The notes: a model not told the origin generated them from the sequence alone. DNA of 64,000 bases from Methylobacter psychrophilus (GCF_025583945.1 NZ_JAOEGU010000004.1:109960-173959), one strand, 5' to 3'. Shown: positions 36,089 to 45,597, counted from the first letter of the stretch. Numbers and translations are program-made.

Positions 36089-36112
36089 CGTTATGTATAA
36101 AAATAAATAACG
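36089..36112. promoter_or_regulatory. ModE-like operator upstream of modE
   Basis: The box CGTTATGTATAAAAATAAAT plus AACG is nearly identical to 35068-35091 (one base differs). It is 56 bases upstream of the modE start, which suggests autoregulation. Confidence 0.75.
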
Positions 36113-36168
36113 ATAATTAGAAACAAATTATTGCTGAAAAAGAAACAAGGCTTGAGCTGAAAAGGATT

Positions 36169-37014
36169 TTGGCTCTTTTAAGTCTTCACAACTTAGATAA
36201 TGAAATGCCAAAAAAACAGCAAGACAGTATAACCAGGCCTTGGGTTGAGGGCGAATTACGTCTGGTCGGTGGACTGGATAGTCGCATGATCGGCTTGTTG
36301 AGGGCTATAGAGCAAAGTGGCTCCATCAATCAGGCCGCCAAGCAAGTAGGATTAAGCTACAAAGGCGCCTGGCAGATAATCGAGCGTGCCAATAATCTTG
36401 CTCCCAAAGTGTTGATTAGCACCGCTACCGGCGGCAGCAAAGGCGGTGGTACTTGCCTGACCACCGCTGGTCAATCGCTGCTGCAGTTGTTTACCCGACT
36501 GGAACAGCAGCATGAGCAATTTTTACAGCAACTCAATCAGGGTTTGGTCAACGATCCTGATGTGCAAATGCTGCTTAAGCGCTTGGTGATCAAAACCAGT
36601 GCAACCAATCAGCTGTTTGGCACCATTACCGCCATTCAAAATGGTGCGGTTAATGCCGAAGTATTGGTTGAATTAAAAGGTGGCGAACAGCTTGTGGCTA
36701 CCCTGACTTTGACTGAGCTTAAACACCTTGAACTCGGTATCGGTGGCGATGTAGTGCTACTAATTAATGATCCCGAGATTATTGTCATCACCGATCCGAA
36801 TAGCTACGTTTTGTCAGCGCGAAACTGTCTGCGCGGTACGGTGATTCGTATGCAATATGACGGCGTTGATGCCGAGGTTGTGATTAATCTGCCCAGTGGC
36901 GATAGTCTTGTTGCCACCATAACCCAAGCCAGTGCAGAAACATTAGGTTTGAAGCCGGGTATTTCGGCCTGTACCGTTTTTAAAAGCAATGCCGTGATAA
37001 TTGGCGCGATATAG
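36169..37014 (+). CDS. modE: molybdate-dependent transcriptional regulator
   Basis: ModE represses molybdate uptake genes when bound to molybdate. The 281-residue protein has an N-terminal winged helix-turn-helix (MIGLLRAIEQSGSINQAAKQVGLSYKGAWQIIE, about residues 40-72) and two C-terminal Mop/TOBE domains (residues about 140-205 and 212-280), each opening (K)TSATNQLFGT or LSARNCLRGT. It starts at TTG 36169 behind AAAGGA; ATG 36205 is the alternative. A 24-base ModE-like box precedes it. Confidence 0.95.
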   Translation: MALLSLHNLDNEMPKKQQDSITRPWVEGELRLVGGLDSRMIGLLRAIEQSGSINQAAKQVGLSYKGAWQIIERANNLAPKVLISTATGGSKGGGTCLTTAGQSLLQLFTRLEQQHEQFLQQLNQGLVNDPDVQMLLKRLVIKTSATNQLFGTITAIQNGAVNAEVLVELKGGEQLVATLTLTELKHLELGIGGDVVLLINDPEIIVITDPNSYVLSARNCLRGTVIRMQYDGVDAEVVINLPSGDSLVATITQASAETLGLKPGISACTVFKSNAVIIGAI

Positions 37015-37025
37015 CTATCCATTTT

Positions 37026-37080
37026 CAGATAAATAATTTCGATGTTAACAGATACCATCCCTTCAAGGGATGTTATCTGT
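37026..37080. repeat. dispersed palindromic repeat, terminator-like
   Basis: CAGATAAATAATTT leads into a hairpin, ACAGATACCATCCCTT / CAAGGGATGTTATCTGT (37048-37080), with one mismatch pair. It follows the modE stop by 11 bases and may serve as its terminator. The same core occurs at 30604, 40495 and, in part, 22720. Confidence 0.7.
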
Positions 37081-37131
37081 ATGAGCTTACACCGACGTGA
37101 ATTAGAAATTTAATTTCTGAAAGACTATATT

Positions 37132-37557
37132 TTAAAAAGGTTTAACCACCGCCAAAATGATAATGCCCACCAAAAACAATACCGGTACTTCATTCATCCA
37201 GCGGTAATAAACATGGCTGTGCTGATTGCGGTCATGTTTAAAGTCGGCAAGCCACACGCCGCAAAAGTAGTGATAAACCAGTGCGAGTGCAAGCAGCGTT
37301 AATTTTGCATGTAGCCAGCCACTGGCAGAATAAAGTCCCCACGCATAATCAGTCAGCATCCAGATACCAAATATAAATGTCACTATCATGCCCGGCGTCA
37401 TAATGCCGTAAAACAGTTTACGTTCCATTACTTTAAAACGTTCATTGCTAATTTCATCAGAACTCATGGCATGATAAACATACAGGCGTGGCAGATAAAA
37501 AAGACCGGCAAACCAGGTGACCATAAAAATCAAGTGCAGTGCTTTTAACCAGAGCAT
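37132..37557 (-). CDS. hemJ: HemJ-type protoporphyrinogen IX oxidase (CopD family)
   Basis: HemJ oxidises protoporphyrinogen IX in the inner membrane of many bacteria that lack HemG and HemY oxidase. This 141-residue protein has four membrane helices and the family N-terminus LWLKALHLIFMVTWFAGLFY with the invariant His-8, plus RLYVYHA and, near the end, RWMNEVPVLFLVGIIILAV. It lies next to a thioredoxin-like gene on the same strand, three bases away. Confidence 0.9.
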   Translation of the reverse strand: MLWLKALHLIFMVTWFAGLFYLPRLYVYHAMSSDEISNERFKVMERKLFYGIMTPGMIVTFIFGIWMLTDYAWGLYSASGWLHAKLTLLALALVYHYFCGVWLADFKHDRNQHSHVYYRWMNEVPVLFLVGIIILAVVKPF

Positions 37558-37560
37558 GGC

Positions 37561-38109
37561 TTATCCTTTTATAAATGTTTCAATAAGGGTTTTTATTTCC
37601 GCGGGATCAAACATGCCGGTTTTTTTTAGGGCAATCAATCCGTCCGGGCTAATTAAAAATGTGCTGGGTGTTAATTGTATATCGCCAAAGGCCTGAGCGT
37701 GTTCGGCTGTTAAGTCCAGTGCGACATGATAAGGCAGTTGCCGGTTTCCAGTCAGGTTAATGACATGATTAGGTGGGTCGTAAGACATGGCAACCGCTAT
37801 AATTTCAAGGCCTTGCTGGTGATATTGTGTATAAAGATCAATCAAGTGGGGAATCTCTTTTATACAGCCCGGACAATCGGTTGCCCAGAAAGTGATGATA
37901 ACCGGTTTACCGCGTAACTCTTTTAAGGCAATTTTTTTACCGGTAATGCTCGTGAATGTCACATCGGGCGCTTGGATAGCGGTGCGATTGATGACGCTTA
38001 CCAAAATAAATACCAGCAGTATTAATAAGGTGACCAATAAAATAAATCGAGTCTTTACAGTAAGGGAAGGCGATTGTTCGGGCATTTGCGTTAATGTCTC
38101 ACTTGGCAA
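37561..38109 (-). CDS. TlpA-like membrane-anchored thioredoxin-fold protein
   Basis: This 182-residue protein has one N-terminal membrane segment (FILLVTLLILLVFILVSV, about residues 22-40) and a periplasmic TlpA/ResA-type thioredoxin domain. The redox motif is ATDCPGCIKEIP near residues 79-90 (CPGC), with TFLISPDGLIALKKTG near the end carrying the family's cis-Pro region. It probably acts in periplasmic thiol exchange, for example in cytochrome or copper-site maturation. ATG at codon 9 is an alternative start. It lies upstream of hemJ. Confidence 0.88.
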   Translation of the reverse strand: MPSETLTQMPEQSPSLTVKTRFILLVTLLILLVFILVSVINRTAIQAPDVTFTSITGKKIALKELRGKPVIITFWATDCPGCIKEIPHLIDLYTQYHQQGLEIIAVAMSYDPPNHVINLTGNRQLPYHVALDLTAEHAQAFGDIQLTPSTFLISPDGLIALKKTGMFDPAEIKTLIETFIKG

Positions 38110-38178
38110 TATCGGGATTATAGCAAAGCTGTTAGACTGTGTATTTTTTAACGGGTAATCTTTTTAATCAATAATGCC

Positions 38179-39762
38179 ATGAAAAAAATTCTTATTTCCG
38201 ACAAATTAGCAGAAGCTGGTATTAATTATTTAAATGAACAGTCAGGTATAAAAATACATATCGAGACGGGACTTAATGAAGAAGGGCTTTGTAAAATTAT
38301 CGGCGATTATGATGCCTTATTGATTCGCAGTGATACCCAGGTTACCCCGGCTGTATTGCATGCCGCCAAACGTTTAAAATTAATCGGTCGTGCCGGTATT
38401 GGTGTTGATAATGTCGACATTCCGGAAGCAACCGAACTGGGTATTATCGTCATGAATACGCCTGATGCCAATGCGACGACCACGGCTGAACTGGCTATTG
38501 CACATTTAATGTCACTGAGTCGACATTTGCCTACCGCAGATCGCTCTATTCGCGCCGGTAAATGGGAGCGATCCAAATTGATGGGTTCGGAAGTCGCTCA
38601 CAAGACCTTGGCGATACTGGGCTTTGGTACCATCGGGCGAATTGTTTCGCAGCGTGGTTTGGGCTTGAAAATGGATGTTATCGCTTATGATCCGTTTGTT
38701 GCGCCAGAAATATTTGCAAGCTTGGGTGTCGAATCCGTCAGTCTGGATGAATTAGTAATGCGTGCCGATTATCTTACTTTACATTGTCCGCTTTTTGAAA
38801 AAACCCATCATGTTATCGGTAGCGCCCAGTTAGCGATGATGAAGAAAGAAGCCATGATCATCAACTGTGCCAGAGGTGGCTTGATTGATGAAGCTGCATT
38901 ATATGACGCTTTAAAGAATGACCGGATTGCCGGAGCGGCTCTGGATGTTTATGAAAATGAACCTCCGGTAAATTCGCCCTTGCTGGAGCTGGATAATATT
39001 GTTTTCACGCCACATTTGGGCGCGTCAACCACTGAAGCGCAAGTGGCGGTGAGCGTGGAAATTGCCAGGCAGGCGGTGATGTTTCTGAAGACGGGTGAGG
39101 CGGTTAATGCCTTGAACTTGCCCAGATTGTCGGCGGAAGAGTTAAAAAAAGCGCATGAATTTATGAATCTTGCCACGATCTTAGGCAAGATACTGGTCGA
39201 TTTGGTAACCCAACCCCTGGAAAAAATAGAGGTGGCTTTATTTGGCCGGGCTGCTGAAGTGGCAGTGCGTCCGGTATCCGTTGCGGCGTTGATCGGTGTC
39301 TTAAGTGGTAATGTTTCTACGCCGGTTAACCGCGTTAATGCCGAGAATATTGCCAAACGCCAGGGCATTACGCTGGTTGAATCAGTTACCCAAGAATCGC
39401 AGGATTATGTGTCATTGATTAAAGTAACCGGGCATTGTGCAGACCAGAGCATTACCTTGTCGGGTGCGTTATTGGGTGGTCGTCAACCGCGTTTGGTTTG
39501 TATCAATCATTTTGATATTGAAGTTGTGCCGGAAGGAACCTTATTAATTACCCGACATGATGATAAGCCCGGTGTAATTTCGGCAATCAGTACACTATTG
39601 GGTAATGCCAATATCAATATTACCCGCATGCAAGTCAGTACAGCAGATGGTTTGCAGCAGGCGATGGCTGTCATCAGTGTGTCGGAGCCATTAACCGATG
39701 CTTTATTAAAACAATTGTGCGGCATTGCTGCCGTGCATCAGGCGACCCAGATTACGTTATGA
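38179..39762 (+). CDS. serA: D-3-phosphoglycerate dehydrogenase
   Basis: SerA commits 3-phosphoglycerate to serine synthesis. The protein is 527 residues, the long form with an extra intervening domain before the C-terminal ACT domain; the E. coli form is about 410. Seen are RAGIGVDNVDIPEAT near residue 75, the NAD site LGFGTIGRIV near 150, NCARGGLIDEAAL near 230, and FTPHLGASTTEAQ near 278. The ACT domain (about 455-525) gives serine feedback. The stop overlaps the serB start as ATGA. Confidence 0.95.
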   Translation: MKKILISDKLAEAGINYLNEQSGIKIHIETGLNEEGLCKIIGDYDALLIRSDTQVTPAVLHAAKRLKLIGRAGIGVDNVDIPEATELGIIVMNTPDANATTTAELAIAHLMSLSRHLPTADRSIRAGKWERSKLMGSEVAHKTLAILGFGTIGRIVSQRGLGLKMDVIAYDPFVAPEIFASLGVESVSLDELVMRADYLTLHCPLFEKTHHVIGSAQLAMMKKEAMIINCARGGLIDEAALYDALKNDRIAGAALDVYENEPPVNSPLLELDNIVFTPHLGASTTEAQVAVSVEIARQAVMFLKTGEAVNALNLPRLSAEELKKAHEFMNLATILGKILVDLVTQPLEKIEVALFGRAAEVAVRPVSVAALIGVLSGNVSTPVNRVNAENIAKRQGITLVESVTQESQDYVSLIKVTGHCADQSITLSGALLGGRQPRLVCINHFDIEVVPEGTLLITRHDDKPGVISAISTLLGNANINITRMQVSTADGLQQAMAVISVSEPLTDALLKQLCGIAAVHQATQITL

Positions 39763-40397
39763 ATTTTGATGTTATATGTTTTGACTGCGACAGTACCTTA
39801 AGCAAAATAGAAGGTATAGACGAGCTTGCCCGTCGGGTTGGTTTGGGTGAAGAAATGTCCAAGCTGACCGATGCGGCAATGAATGGAATTGTGCCTTTGG
39901 AAGCGGTTTATGAAAAACGTCTGTCGCTTATTCGGCCGGACCAAAACAGTATCGACTGGTTGGCTGATTTATATATTGCCGAAATAGTCGATGGCGTTAA
40001 AGAGGTCTTTGCGGCTTTGTTGGCTCAAGATAAAACCGTGCATATTATCAGTGGTGGCTTGCGTCAAGCTATCTTGCCGTTGGCAAAGCACTTGGGCTTA
40101 CCGGAAAGTCATGTACATGCGGTTGATGTTTATTTCAACGAAGATGGCAGTTACGGTCACTATGATTTGAACTCGCCATTGGCCAGAACGGGTGGCAAAG
40201 CTGTCATTGTCGGCAGTCTTAAAGCGCAAGGTTCACTGGCAATGATCGGTGACGGCAAAACCGATCTGGAGGCCAAACAGGCTGGCGCTTATGTGCTGGG
40301 GTTTGGCGGGGTAGTCGATAGAGCGATTGTTCGTGAATTAGCTGATTTTTATACCACGGAACCTAGCTTGCTTTCGGTTTTAGAGCATATTTTATAA
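39759..40397 (+). CDS. serB: phosphoserine phosphatase (HAD family)
   Basis: From ATG 39759 this encodes 212 residues that dephosphorylate phosphoserine, the last step of serine synthesis. HAD motifs are CFDCDSTLS (residues 8-16, with nucleophile Asp and general acid Asp), IISGG near 97, the Lys region, and MIGDGKTDLEA near 164. It lacks the N-terminal ACT-like domain of E. coli SerB. Overlap with serA by ATGA supports joint translation and function. Confidence 0.92.
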   Translation: MNFDVICFDCDSTLSKIEGIDELARRVGLGEEMSKLTDAAMNGIVPLEAVYEKRLSLIRPDQNSIDWLADLYIAEIVDGVKEVFAALLAQDKTVHIISGGLRQAILPLAKHLGLPESHVHAVDVYFNEDGSYGHYDLNSPLARTGGKAVIVGSLKAQGSLAMIGDGKTDLEAKQAGAYVLGFGGVVDRAIVRELADFYTTEPSLLSVLEHIL

Positions 40398-40435
40398 GCT
40401 TCCGTCGATAAGCATTACACAAGCTGTTGAAAGAG

Positions 40436-40470
40436 CACACCACGAAGACACGAAGTACACGAAGAAAGGC
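40436..40470. repeat. dispersed ACGAAG-type repeat (plus copy)
   Basis: The sequence has three spaced ACGAAG units: CACCACGAAG, ACACGAAGT, ACACGAAG. Its first 19 bases recur inverted at 32538-32556. It lies between serB and yebC, next to a palindromic repeat. Confidence 0.5.
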
Positions 40471-40494
40471 TAAGATAAAAAACGGTGTGTTCTT

Positions 40495-40528
40495 ACAGAT
40501 TCTATGCCTTCAAGGGGATATTATCTGT
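40495..40528. repeat. dispersed palindromic repeat
   Basis: ACAGATtcTATgCCTT pairs with CAAGGGgATAttATCTGT, the same core as at 37048-37080. It lies between serB and yebC and may terminate the serA-serB transcript. Confidence 0.6.
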
Positions 40529-40583
40529 TCTGGCTTGGTAGCCTTTATTCCTAAACACACACTAATTTTTAAAGAGAGAAACA

Positions 40584-41333
40584 ATGGCTGGACATAGTAA
40601 ATGGGCGAATATCAAGCATCGCAAAGCCGGGCAGGACGCCAAGCGCGGTAAGATTTTTACCAAAGTCATGCGGGAGATTACTGTCGCAGTTAAAGCCAGC
40701 GGCCCTGATGCCGCCAGTAATCCAAGTTTACGCACCGCAGTTGATAAGGCCTTGAGTGCAAATATGCGCCGCGATACTATTGATACCGCCATTAAAAAAG
40801 CCGCCGGTGCGCTGGAAGGTGTTAATTATGAAAATATCCGTTATGAAGGTTATGGCCCTGGCGGTACAGCGGTTATCGTTGATTGTTTAACCGATAATCG
40901 TAACCGCACTGTTGCTGAAGTTCGTCATGCCTTTGCCAAAGCGGGTGGTAATTTGGGTACGGATGGCTCGGTTGCCTATCTGTTTAATAAAGTCGGTATC
41001 TTAAGTTACGCTCCTTCTGTTGATGAAGATGCGTTGATGGACGCTGCCCTGGAAGTTGGTGCAGAAGATGTGATTAGCTATGATGATGGTGCCGTTGATG
41101 TAATGACAACTCCTGAAATGTATTTAACGGTAAAAGATGCCCTGATTGCGGCAGGCTTTGAGCCGGACAGTTCTGAAGTCACCATGCAAGCAACCATCCA
41201 GGCTGAACTCGATGCCGATGATGCAGAAAAAATGCTGCACTTAATAGATCGCCTGGAAGATCTTGACGATGTGCAAGATGTTTATTCCAATGCCGATATC
41301 AGTGACGAAATTATGGCTGGGTTGGATTTATAA
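40584..41333 (+). CDS. yebC: YebC/TACO1-family translational regulator
   Basis: This 249-residue protein is a complete YebC/PmpR-type family member with the N-terminal [50 protein letters not shown], and the acidic C-terminus. Recent work links the family to relief of ribosome stalling at proline tracts; some members act as regulators. It has GAGAGA before the ATG. In many gammaproteobacteria ruvC follows directly; here 2.1 kb of foreign-looking DNA intervenes. Confidence 0.96.
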   Translation: MAGHSKWANIKHRKAGQDAKRGKIFTKVMREITVAVKASGPDAASNPSLRTAVDKALSANMRRDTIDTAIKKAAGALEGVNYENIRYEGYGPGGTAVIVDCLTDNRNRTVAEVRHAFAKAGGNLGTDGSVAYLFNKVGILSYAPSVDEDALMDAALEVGAEDVISYDDGAVDVMTTPEMYLTVKDALIAAGFEPDSSEVTMQATIQAELDADDAEKMLHLIDRLEDLDDVQDVYSNADISDEIMAGLDL

Positions 41334-41428
41334 GTGGTGCGTGTGGGTAATGATTTTTTGCTTACCAGGTCTGAAGCGGCAAGTCTTGGGTTATATACTG
41401 ACTTTAAAGCTATTAGGAGGGTCACTCT

Positions 41429-43096
41429 ATGACAGAGAATACAGTTACAACGGAAGAAAAAAATGTAGCACAAAATATTCAACAACTTTTTAATGGTTCA
41501 AATTGTATTAGAATTCCTGCTTATCAAAGAGCTTATAGTTGGGAAACAAAACAACATTGTTCTCAATTCCTTGATGACCTTTTAGAGCAAGAAGGAAAAA
41601 CATATTATTTAGGGCAGTTTTTGTTTGAGAGAGATGGTAATGTGCTTTTTATTATCGATGGACAACAAAGACTTACAACGACTATATTGTTCCTTTCAGC
41701 TATTGCCAAGATTTTAAATACTCAAGGAGAAAATTCCGAAACTATTAGATCAACATATTTAACCGATGTATTTAAAACAATTGATGACGATCAAGTGATT
41801 TTCAAAAAAATCACTCAAAAGCACCTTATATCTGCAATTGATAGTACTGAAACAATTTCACAAAGACGAATTATTGAAGCCTTTATCTTTTTTGAGCAAG
41901 AATTAAGTAAGCTCGATGTTGATAACCTTAAACAGATACAAGCAACTTTAGAAAATGCAGTCATAAGCACATTTTTCATATTAAATAAAATTGAGGCAAC
42001 ACAAGTTTTTGAATACCAGAACAATCGTGGTAAGGAGTTATCACGTTTTGAAGTAATCAAAGCCTACTTAATGCACCAGATTTATATTCAAAGTACAGAC
42101 TCTAACCAAGCAAATAACGACATTACGGAAATCCAAAGCGTAATTTCAAAAACATACAGATACATGGAAGCGGTTGAAGGTTATTTTTCAGAGAACGAGA
42201 TTTTAGACAATTACTGCAACTTATTCTTCAACATAGATGGCAATATCAAAGCAATAAAAGAACGTTTGAGCAAGGAACAAAACAAGAGTAGATGGATAAA
42301 GCTTTTCTTTGAAAACCTTGTAGAGCTTACACACAGCGCAAAAAGTATAGTAAGTAGTAAAAATAAAACAGAAATTATAAATCTCTTCTTTGTTGGTAAT
42401 GAAGCAAATTGGAAATTGGTATTGCTTACACTTTTTTACAAAGGTGAAGTTTCAGGAGAGACTTATAAACGAATTTTAAAGCTGCTAGAAATTCTTTGCT
42501 TCAAGCTTAAATTAGGCAATTACAAAACAGACGCTTTACCAAAATACGCAAAACTCTATTTTAATCAAAAGGATGGATACAGTCTTGATTGCTTGTATCG
42601 GGGCATAAGGAAAGCAACAGAAGAAGGCTTTCAATGGTATTGGAACAACGAAGACCATTTTAAGAACATAATTCCGAAGTATTTTGACGATCGAAACCAT
42701 CACTACGACAGAAGTACAATTAGATTTGTGTTGTGGCAATACGAAAACAGTCAAAGACTAAAAAATCGTTCGGGAGCATTGTTGGATAAAGAGCTATACA
42801 ACAGTTACACCATTGAGCATATTAAACCTCAAAATCCGATCAATGAAGAATACACGGAAGATTTTAAGAAAAATCATTTGCATAAAGCGGGTAATTTGGC
42901 ATTGTTGACACAAAGCCAGAATAGTAAGTTTGGGAACAAATCCTTTGAGAAGAAAAGTGAATTATTCCAAGATACCGCTTTATCAAGCTATACGGAAATA
43001 AGAGAAAAATCCCAATGGACAGAAACTGAAATTGCCGAAAGACATAAAAAAATATCTGACTTTGCTAAACAGTATTTTGACATTACAACGCAGTAA
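41429..43096 (+). CDS. GmrSD-like DUF262/DUF1524 protein
   Basis: This 555-residue protein has the two halves of the GmrSD family. The DUF262 N-terminus has IPAYQRAYSWE at residues 29-39 and the DGQQRLTT motif at 77-84 (nucleotide-handling ParB-like fold). The C-terminal DUF1524 region has YTIEHIKPQ near 456-464, and AGNLALL...N..FGNKSF near 483-503, an HNH-type nuclease layout. Single-chain GmrSD enzymes cut DNA with modified bases (type IV restriction). It has AGGAGG before the ATG and is more AT-rich than yebC and ruvC, which suggests a transferred defence gene. The target is unknown. Confidence 0.85.
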   Translation: MTENTVTTEEKNVAQNIQQLFNGSNCIRIPAYQRAYSWETKQHCSQFLDDLLEQEGKTYYLGQFLFERDGNVLFIIDGQQRLTTTILFLSAIAKILNTQGENSETIRSTYLTDVFKTIDDDQVIFKKITQKHLISAIDSTETISQRRIIEAFIFFEQELSKLDVDNLKQIQATLENAVISTFFILNKIEATQVFEYQNNRGKELSRFEVIKAYLMHQIYIQSTDSNQANNDITEIQSVISKTYRYMEAVEGYFSENEILDNYCNLFFNIDGNIKAIKERLSKEQNKSRWIKLFFENLVELTHSAKSIVSSKNKTEIINLFFVGNEANWKLVLLTLFYKGEVSGETYKRILKLLEILCFKLKLGNYKTDALPKYAKLYFNQKDGYSLDCLYRGIRKATEEGFQWYWNNEDHFKNIIPKYFDDRNHHYDRSTIRFVLWQYENSQRLKNRSGALLDKELYNSYTIEHIKPQNPINEEYTEDFKKNHLHKAGNLALLTQSQNSKFGNKSFEKKSELFQDTALSSYTEIREKSQWTETEIAERHKKISDFAKQYFDITTQ

Positions 43097-43147
43097 GACG
43101 CATCCCGTAGGTTATGCTATCACCAACTCGACCGAGTTAATTTTTCA

Positions 43148-43372
43148 ATGATTGATTTTGAAGAATACCAGTCAATTAAAGCACTGTTATCAGAACCTGA
43201 AAAACTGGCAGATTATTTAGATTATTTACATATGCAGACGGTTAAACAAACCTCGTCTAAACGTCATACTTTGGCAGAGGTTAAACAGGCTTGCGGCATT
43301 TTACAGGCGCTACAGGGTATTACCTTGGAACAAATGGATGAAGCAATAAAAGAACGCGGCGGGAGTTTATGA
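43148..43372 (+). CDS. antitoxin-like protein of a decayed VapBC-type pair
   Basis: This is a 74-residue, acidic-then-basic protein. Residues 1-32 are acidic and helical, residues 37-50 are basic (TSSKRHTLAEVKQ), and it ends in KERGGSL. Its stop overlaps the start of a PIN-toxin fragment as ATGA, the usual antitoxin-toxin arrangement, and this is the main reason for the call. No clear DNA-binding family is recognised. Confidence 0.55.
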   Translation: MIDFEEYQSIKALLSEPEKLADYLDYLHMQTVKQTSSKRHTLAEVKQACGILQALQGITLEQMDEAIKERGGSL

Positions 43373-43437
43373 TTGCAGTTGATACAAATGTGCTGGTGCG
43401 TTTGTTAATCAATAAGCCAGCAAAATGGTGCGCATAG
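43369..43437 (+). pseudogene. truncated PIN-domain (VapC-like) toxin
   Basis: ATG 43369 opens MIAVDTNVLVRLLIN, the unmistakable PIN-domain N-terminus with its first catalytic Asp. After 15 or so codons it runs into a hairpin repeat (GGTGCGCATAGTGCACC at 43426-43442) and stops. The remaining 110 or so residues of the toxin are gone, so this is a stump left by deletion. The antitoxin would have no partner here. Confidence 0.75.
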
Positions 43438-43463
43438 TGCACCCTACCACTAATTAATAATAA

Positions 43464-43964
43464 ATGAGAATTTTAGGGATAGATCCCGGTTCAAGATTAA
43501 CCGGATACGGAATTATAGAAGAATCGCCACGAGGCTATAAGTATATAGCCAGTGGCAGTATTCGGATTAAAGCGGATTACTTTCCGGATCGGCTCAAACA
43601 AATTTTTGACGGAATCTTGGAAATTGTTGATAACTATCAGCCTGATCAAATGGCTATAGAACAAGTCTTTATGCACAAAAATGCAGATTCGGCACTTAAG
43701 CTGGGGCAGGCGCGTGGCGCTGCAATTTGTGCTGTGCAAACCAAAGTAATACCGGTATTTGAATATGCAGCACGTCAAGTCAAGCAAGCGGTGGTAGGGA
43801 AAGGTGCTGCCGATAAAATTCAGGTTCAACACATGGTAAAAATGTTGTTAAATGTCCAAGGCGAATTATCGTTGGATGCCAGTGATGCCTTGGGTATCGC
43901 AATTTGTCATGCCAATTATCAGCAAACGGCAATCATGCTTGCCAAGCAAGGCGTGTCGAGATGA
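43464..43964 (+). CDS. ruvC: crossover junction endodeoxyribonuclease RuvC
   Basis: RuvC resolves Holliday junctions. The 166-residue protein has the family start [17 protein letters not shown] with catalytic Asp-7, [23 protein letters not shown] (catalytic Glu near 66), and the C-terminal [15 protein letters not shown] holding the last two acidic residues. No strong ribosome site precedes it. It overlaps ruvA by ATGA. Confidence 0.97.
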   Translation: MRILGIDPGSRLTGYGIIEESPRGYKYIASGSIRIKADYFPDRLKQIFDGILEIVDNYQPDQMAIEQVFMHKNADSALKLGQARGAAICAVQTKVIPVFEYAARQVKQAVVGKGAADKIQVQHMVKMLLNVQGELSLDASDALGIAICHANYQQTAIMLAKQGVSR

Positions 43965-44566
43965 TCGGTTTTTTACGCGGTATATTGGTTCATAAAGCAC
44001 CGCCTTTTTTAGTGTTGGATGTCCACGGTGTTGGTTATGAAGTAGAGGCACCGATGACGACTTTTTATGACTTACCTGCCATTAACGAAGAAATAAAGTT
44101 ACATACCCATCTGGTCGTCCGCGAAGATGCACATATTTTATTCGGCTTTTCTAATGAAGCGGATCGCACGTTATTCAGAACGCTAATTAAGGTTAATGGT
44201 GTCGGCCCCAAGCTGGCCTTAACGATTTTATCAGGACAGAGTGCAGAAGAATTTCATCGCTGCATTAATGATAACGATACGTTGGCCTTGGTGCGTTTGC
44301 CTGGTGTTGGCAAAAAAACAGCAGAACGCTTGGTTGTTGAAATGCGTGATAAATTACCGGATTTAATTGACTCGACGATAGTTAATACTGATAAAGCCGG
44401 TATGACTAAATCAGTAATTGGCAATCCAAAACAGGAAGCAGTGAGTGCTTTGTGTTCCTTGGGCTATAAGCCACTGGATGCCAGCAAAATGGTGCAAAAC
44501 ATTAGTATTGAAGGTAAAAGCTGTGAAGACATTATCAGGCTGGCATTGCAAGGCGCGCTGAGATGA
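43961..44566 (+). CDS. ruvA: Holliday junction branch migration protein RuvA
   Basis: From ATG 43961 this is 201 residues, the family length. It has the N-terminal OB domain ([20 protein letters not shown]), helix-hairpin-helix [15 protein letters not shown] near residue 72 and [15 protein letters not shown] near 107, and a flexible linker before domain III, which contacts RuvB ([15 protein letters not shown]). It starts within the ruvC stop and overlaps the ruvB start. Confidence 0.97.
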   Translation: MIGFLRGILVHKAPPFLVLDVHGVGYEVEAPMTTFYDLPAINEEIKLHTHLVVREDAHILFGFSNEADRTLFRTLIKVNGVGPKLALTILSGQSAEEFHRCINDNDTLALVRLPGVGKKTAERLVVEMRDKLPDLIDSTIVNTDKAGMTKSVIGNPKQEAVSALCSLGYKPLDASKMVQNISIEGKSCEDIIRLALQGALR

Positions 44567-45597
44567 TTGAAAGTGATCGACTGATAACAGCTCGCGGTAA
44601 TACTGATGAAGAACGGCAAGATCGCGCCATTCGACCCAAGCGCCTGACTGAATATATCGGACAGAAAGAATTGTGCGCACAGATGGAGATTTTTATCCAG
44701 GCAGCAACGGCCAGAAAGGAAGCTTTGGATCATGTATTGATTTTTGGTCCGCCAGGATTGGGTAAAACAACGCTGGCCAATATCATCGCAGCGGAAATGT
44801 GTGTTAAAATTCGTCAGACTTCAGGGCCTGTATTGGATAAGGCGGGTGATCTTGCCGCTTTGCTGACTAACCTTGAGCCTCATGACGTGTTATTTATTGA
44901 TGAAATTCATCGCTTAAGTCCCGCAGTTGAAGAAATTTTATATCCGGCCATGGAAGATTATCAGCTGGATCTTATGATTGGTGAAGGGCCTGCAGCCCGC
45001 TCAATCAAACTGGACTTACCGCCTTTTACGCTGGTTGGCGCAACGACCCGCGCTGGTTTGCTGACTTCGCCGTTACGTGATCGCTTTGGTATTGTACAAC
45101 GACTGGAATTTTACGCGGTTGATGAGTTGGCCAGTATTGCTATACGCTCCGCTAAAGTTTTGGGTATTACCATGGAAGAAAAGGGCGCGTATGAGATTGC
45201 TCGCCGCTCTCGCGGTACGCCCAGAATTGCCAACCGATTATTGCGGCGGGTGCGGGACTATGCTGAAGTAAAAGGTAATGGCAGCATTACCGAACAAGTA
45301 TCCATTCAGGCTCTGGACATGTTGAGAGTGGATAGTAACGGCTTTGACGCATTGGATCGTAAGTTACTGATGACGATGATTGAAAATTTTGACGGTGGTC
45401 CGGTAGGTCTTGATACGTTGGCAGCGGCTATCAGTGAAGAACGTGGCACTATTGAAGATGTCCTGGAGCCGTATTTGTTGCAACAAGGGTTTATTATGCG
45501 GACACCCCGTGGACGTGTTGTTACCCGGAATGCTTATTTGCATTTTGGTTTGCCGCTACCGAAACAAACAGGTGATCCTGGTGATTTTCTGGACTAA
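44563..45597 (+). CDS. ruvB: Holliday junction DNA helicase RuvB
   Basis: RuvB is the AAA+ motor of branch migration. The 344-residue protein has Walker [13 protein letters not shown] near residues 61-72, Walker [13 protein letters not shown] near 108-119, sensor GATTRAGLL with its arginine near 164, the arginine finger SPLRDRFG near 174-181, and a C-terminal winged helix with RTPRGRVVT. It overlaps ruvA by four bases. Confidence 0.97.
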   Translation: MIESDRLITARGNTDEERQDRAIRPKRLTEYIGQKELCAQMEIFIQAATARKEALDHVLIFGPPGLGKTTLANIIAAEMCVKIRQTSGPVLDKAGDLAALLTNLEPHDVLFIDEIHRLSPAVEEILYPAMEDYQLDLMIGEGPAARSIKLDLPPFTLVGATTRAGLLTSPLRDRFGIVQRLEFYAVDELASIAIRSAKVLGITMEEKGAYEIARRSRGTPRIANRLLRRVRDYAEVKGNGSITEQVSIQALDMLRVDSNGFDALDRKLLMTMIENFDGGPVGLDTLAAAISEERGTIEDVLEPYLLQQGFIMRTPRGRVVTRNAYLHFGLPLPKQTGDPGDFLD

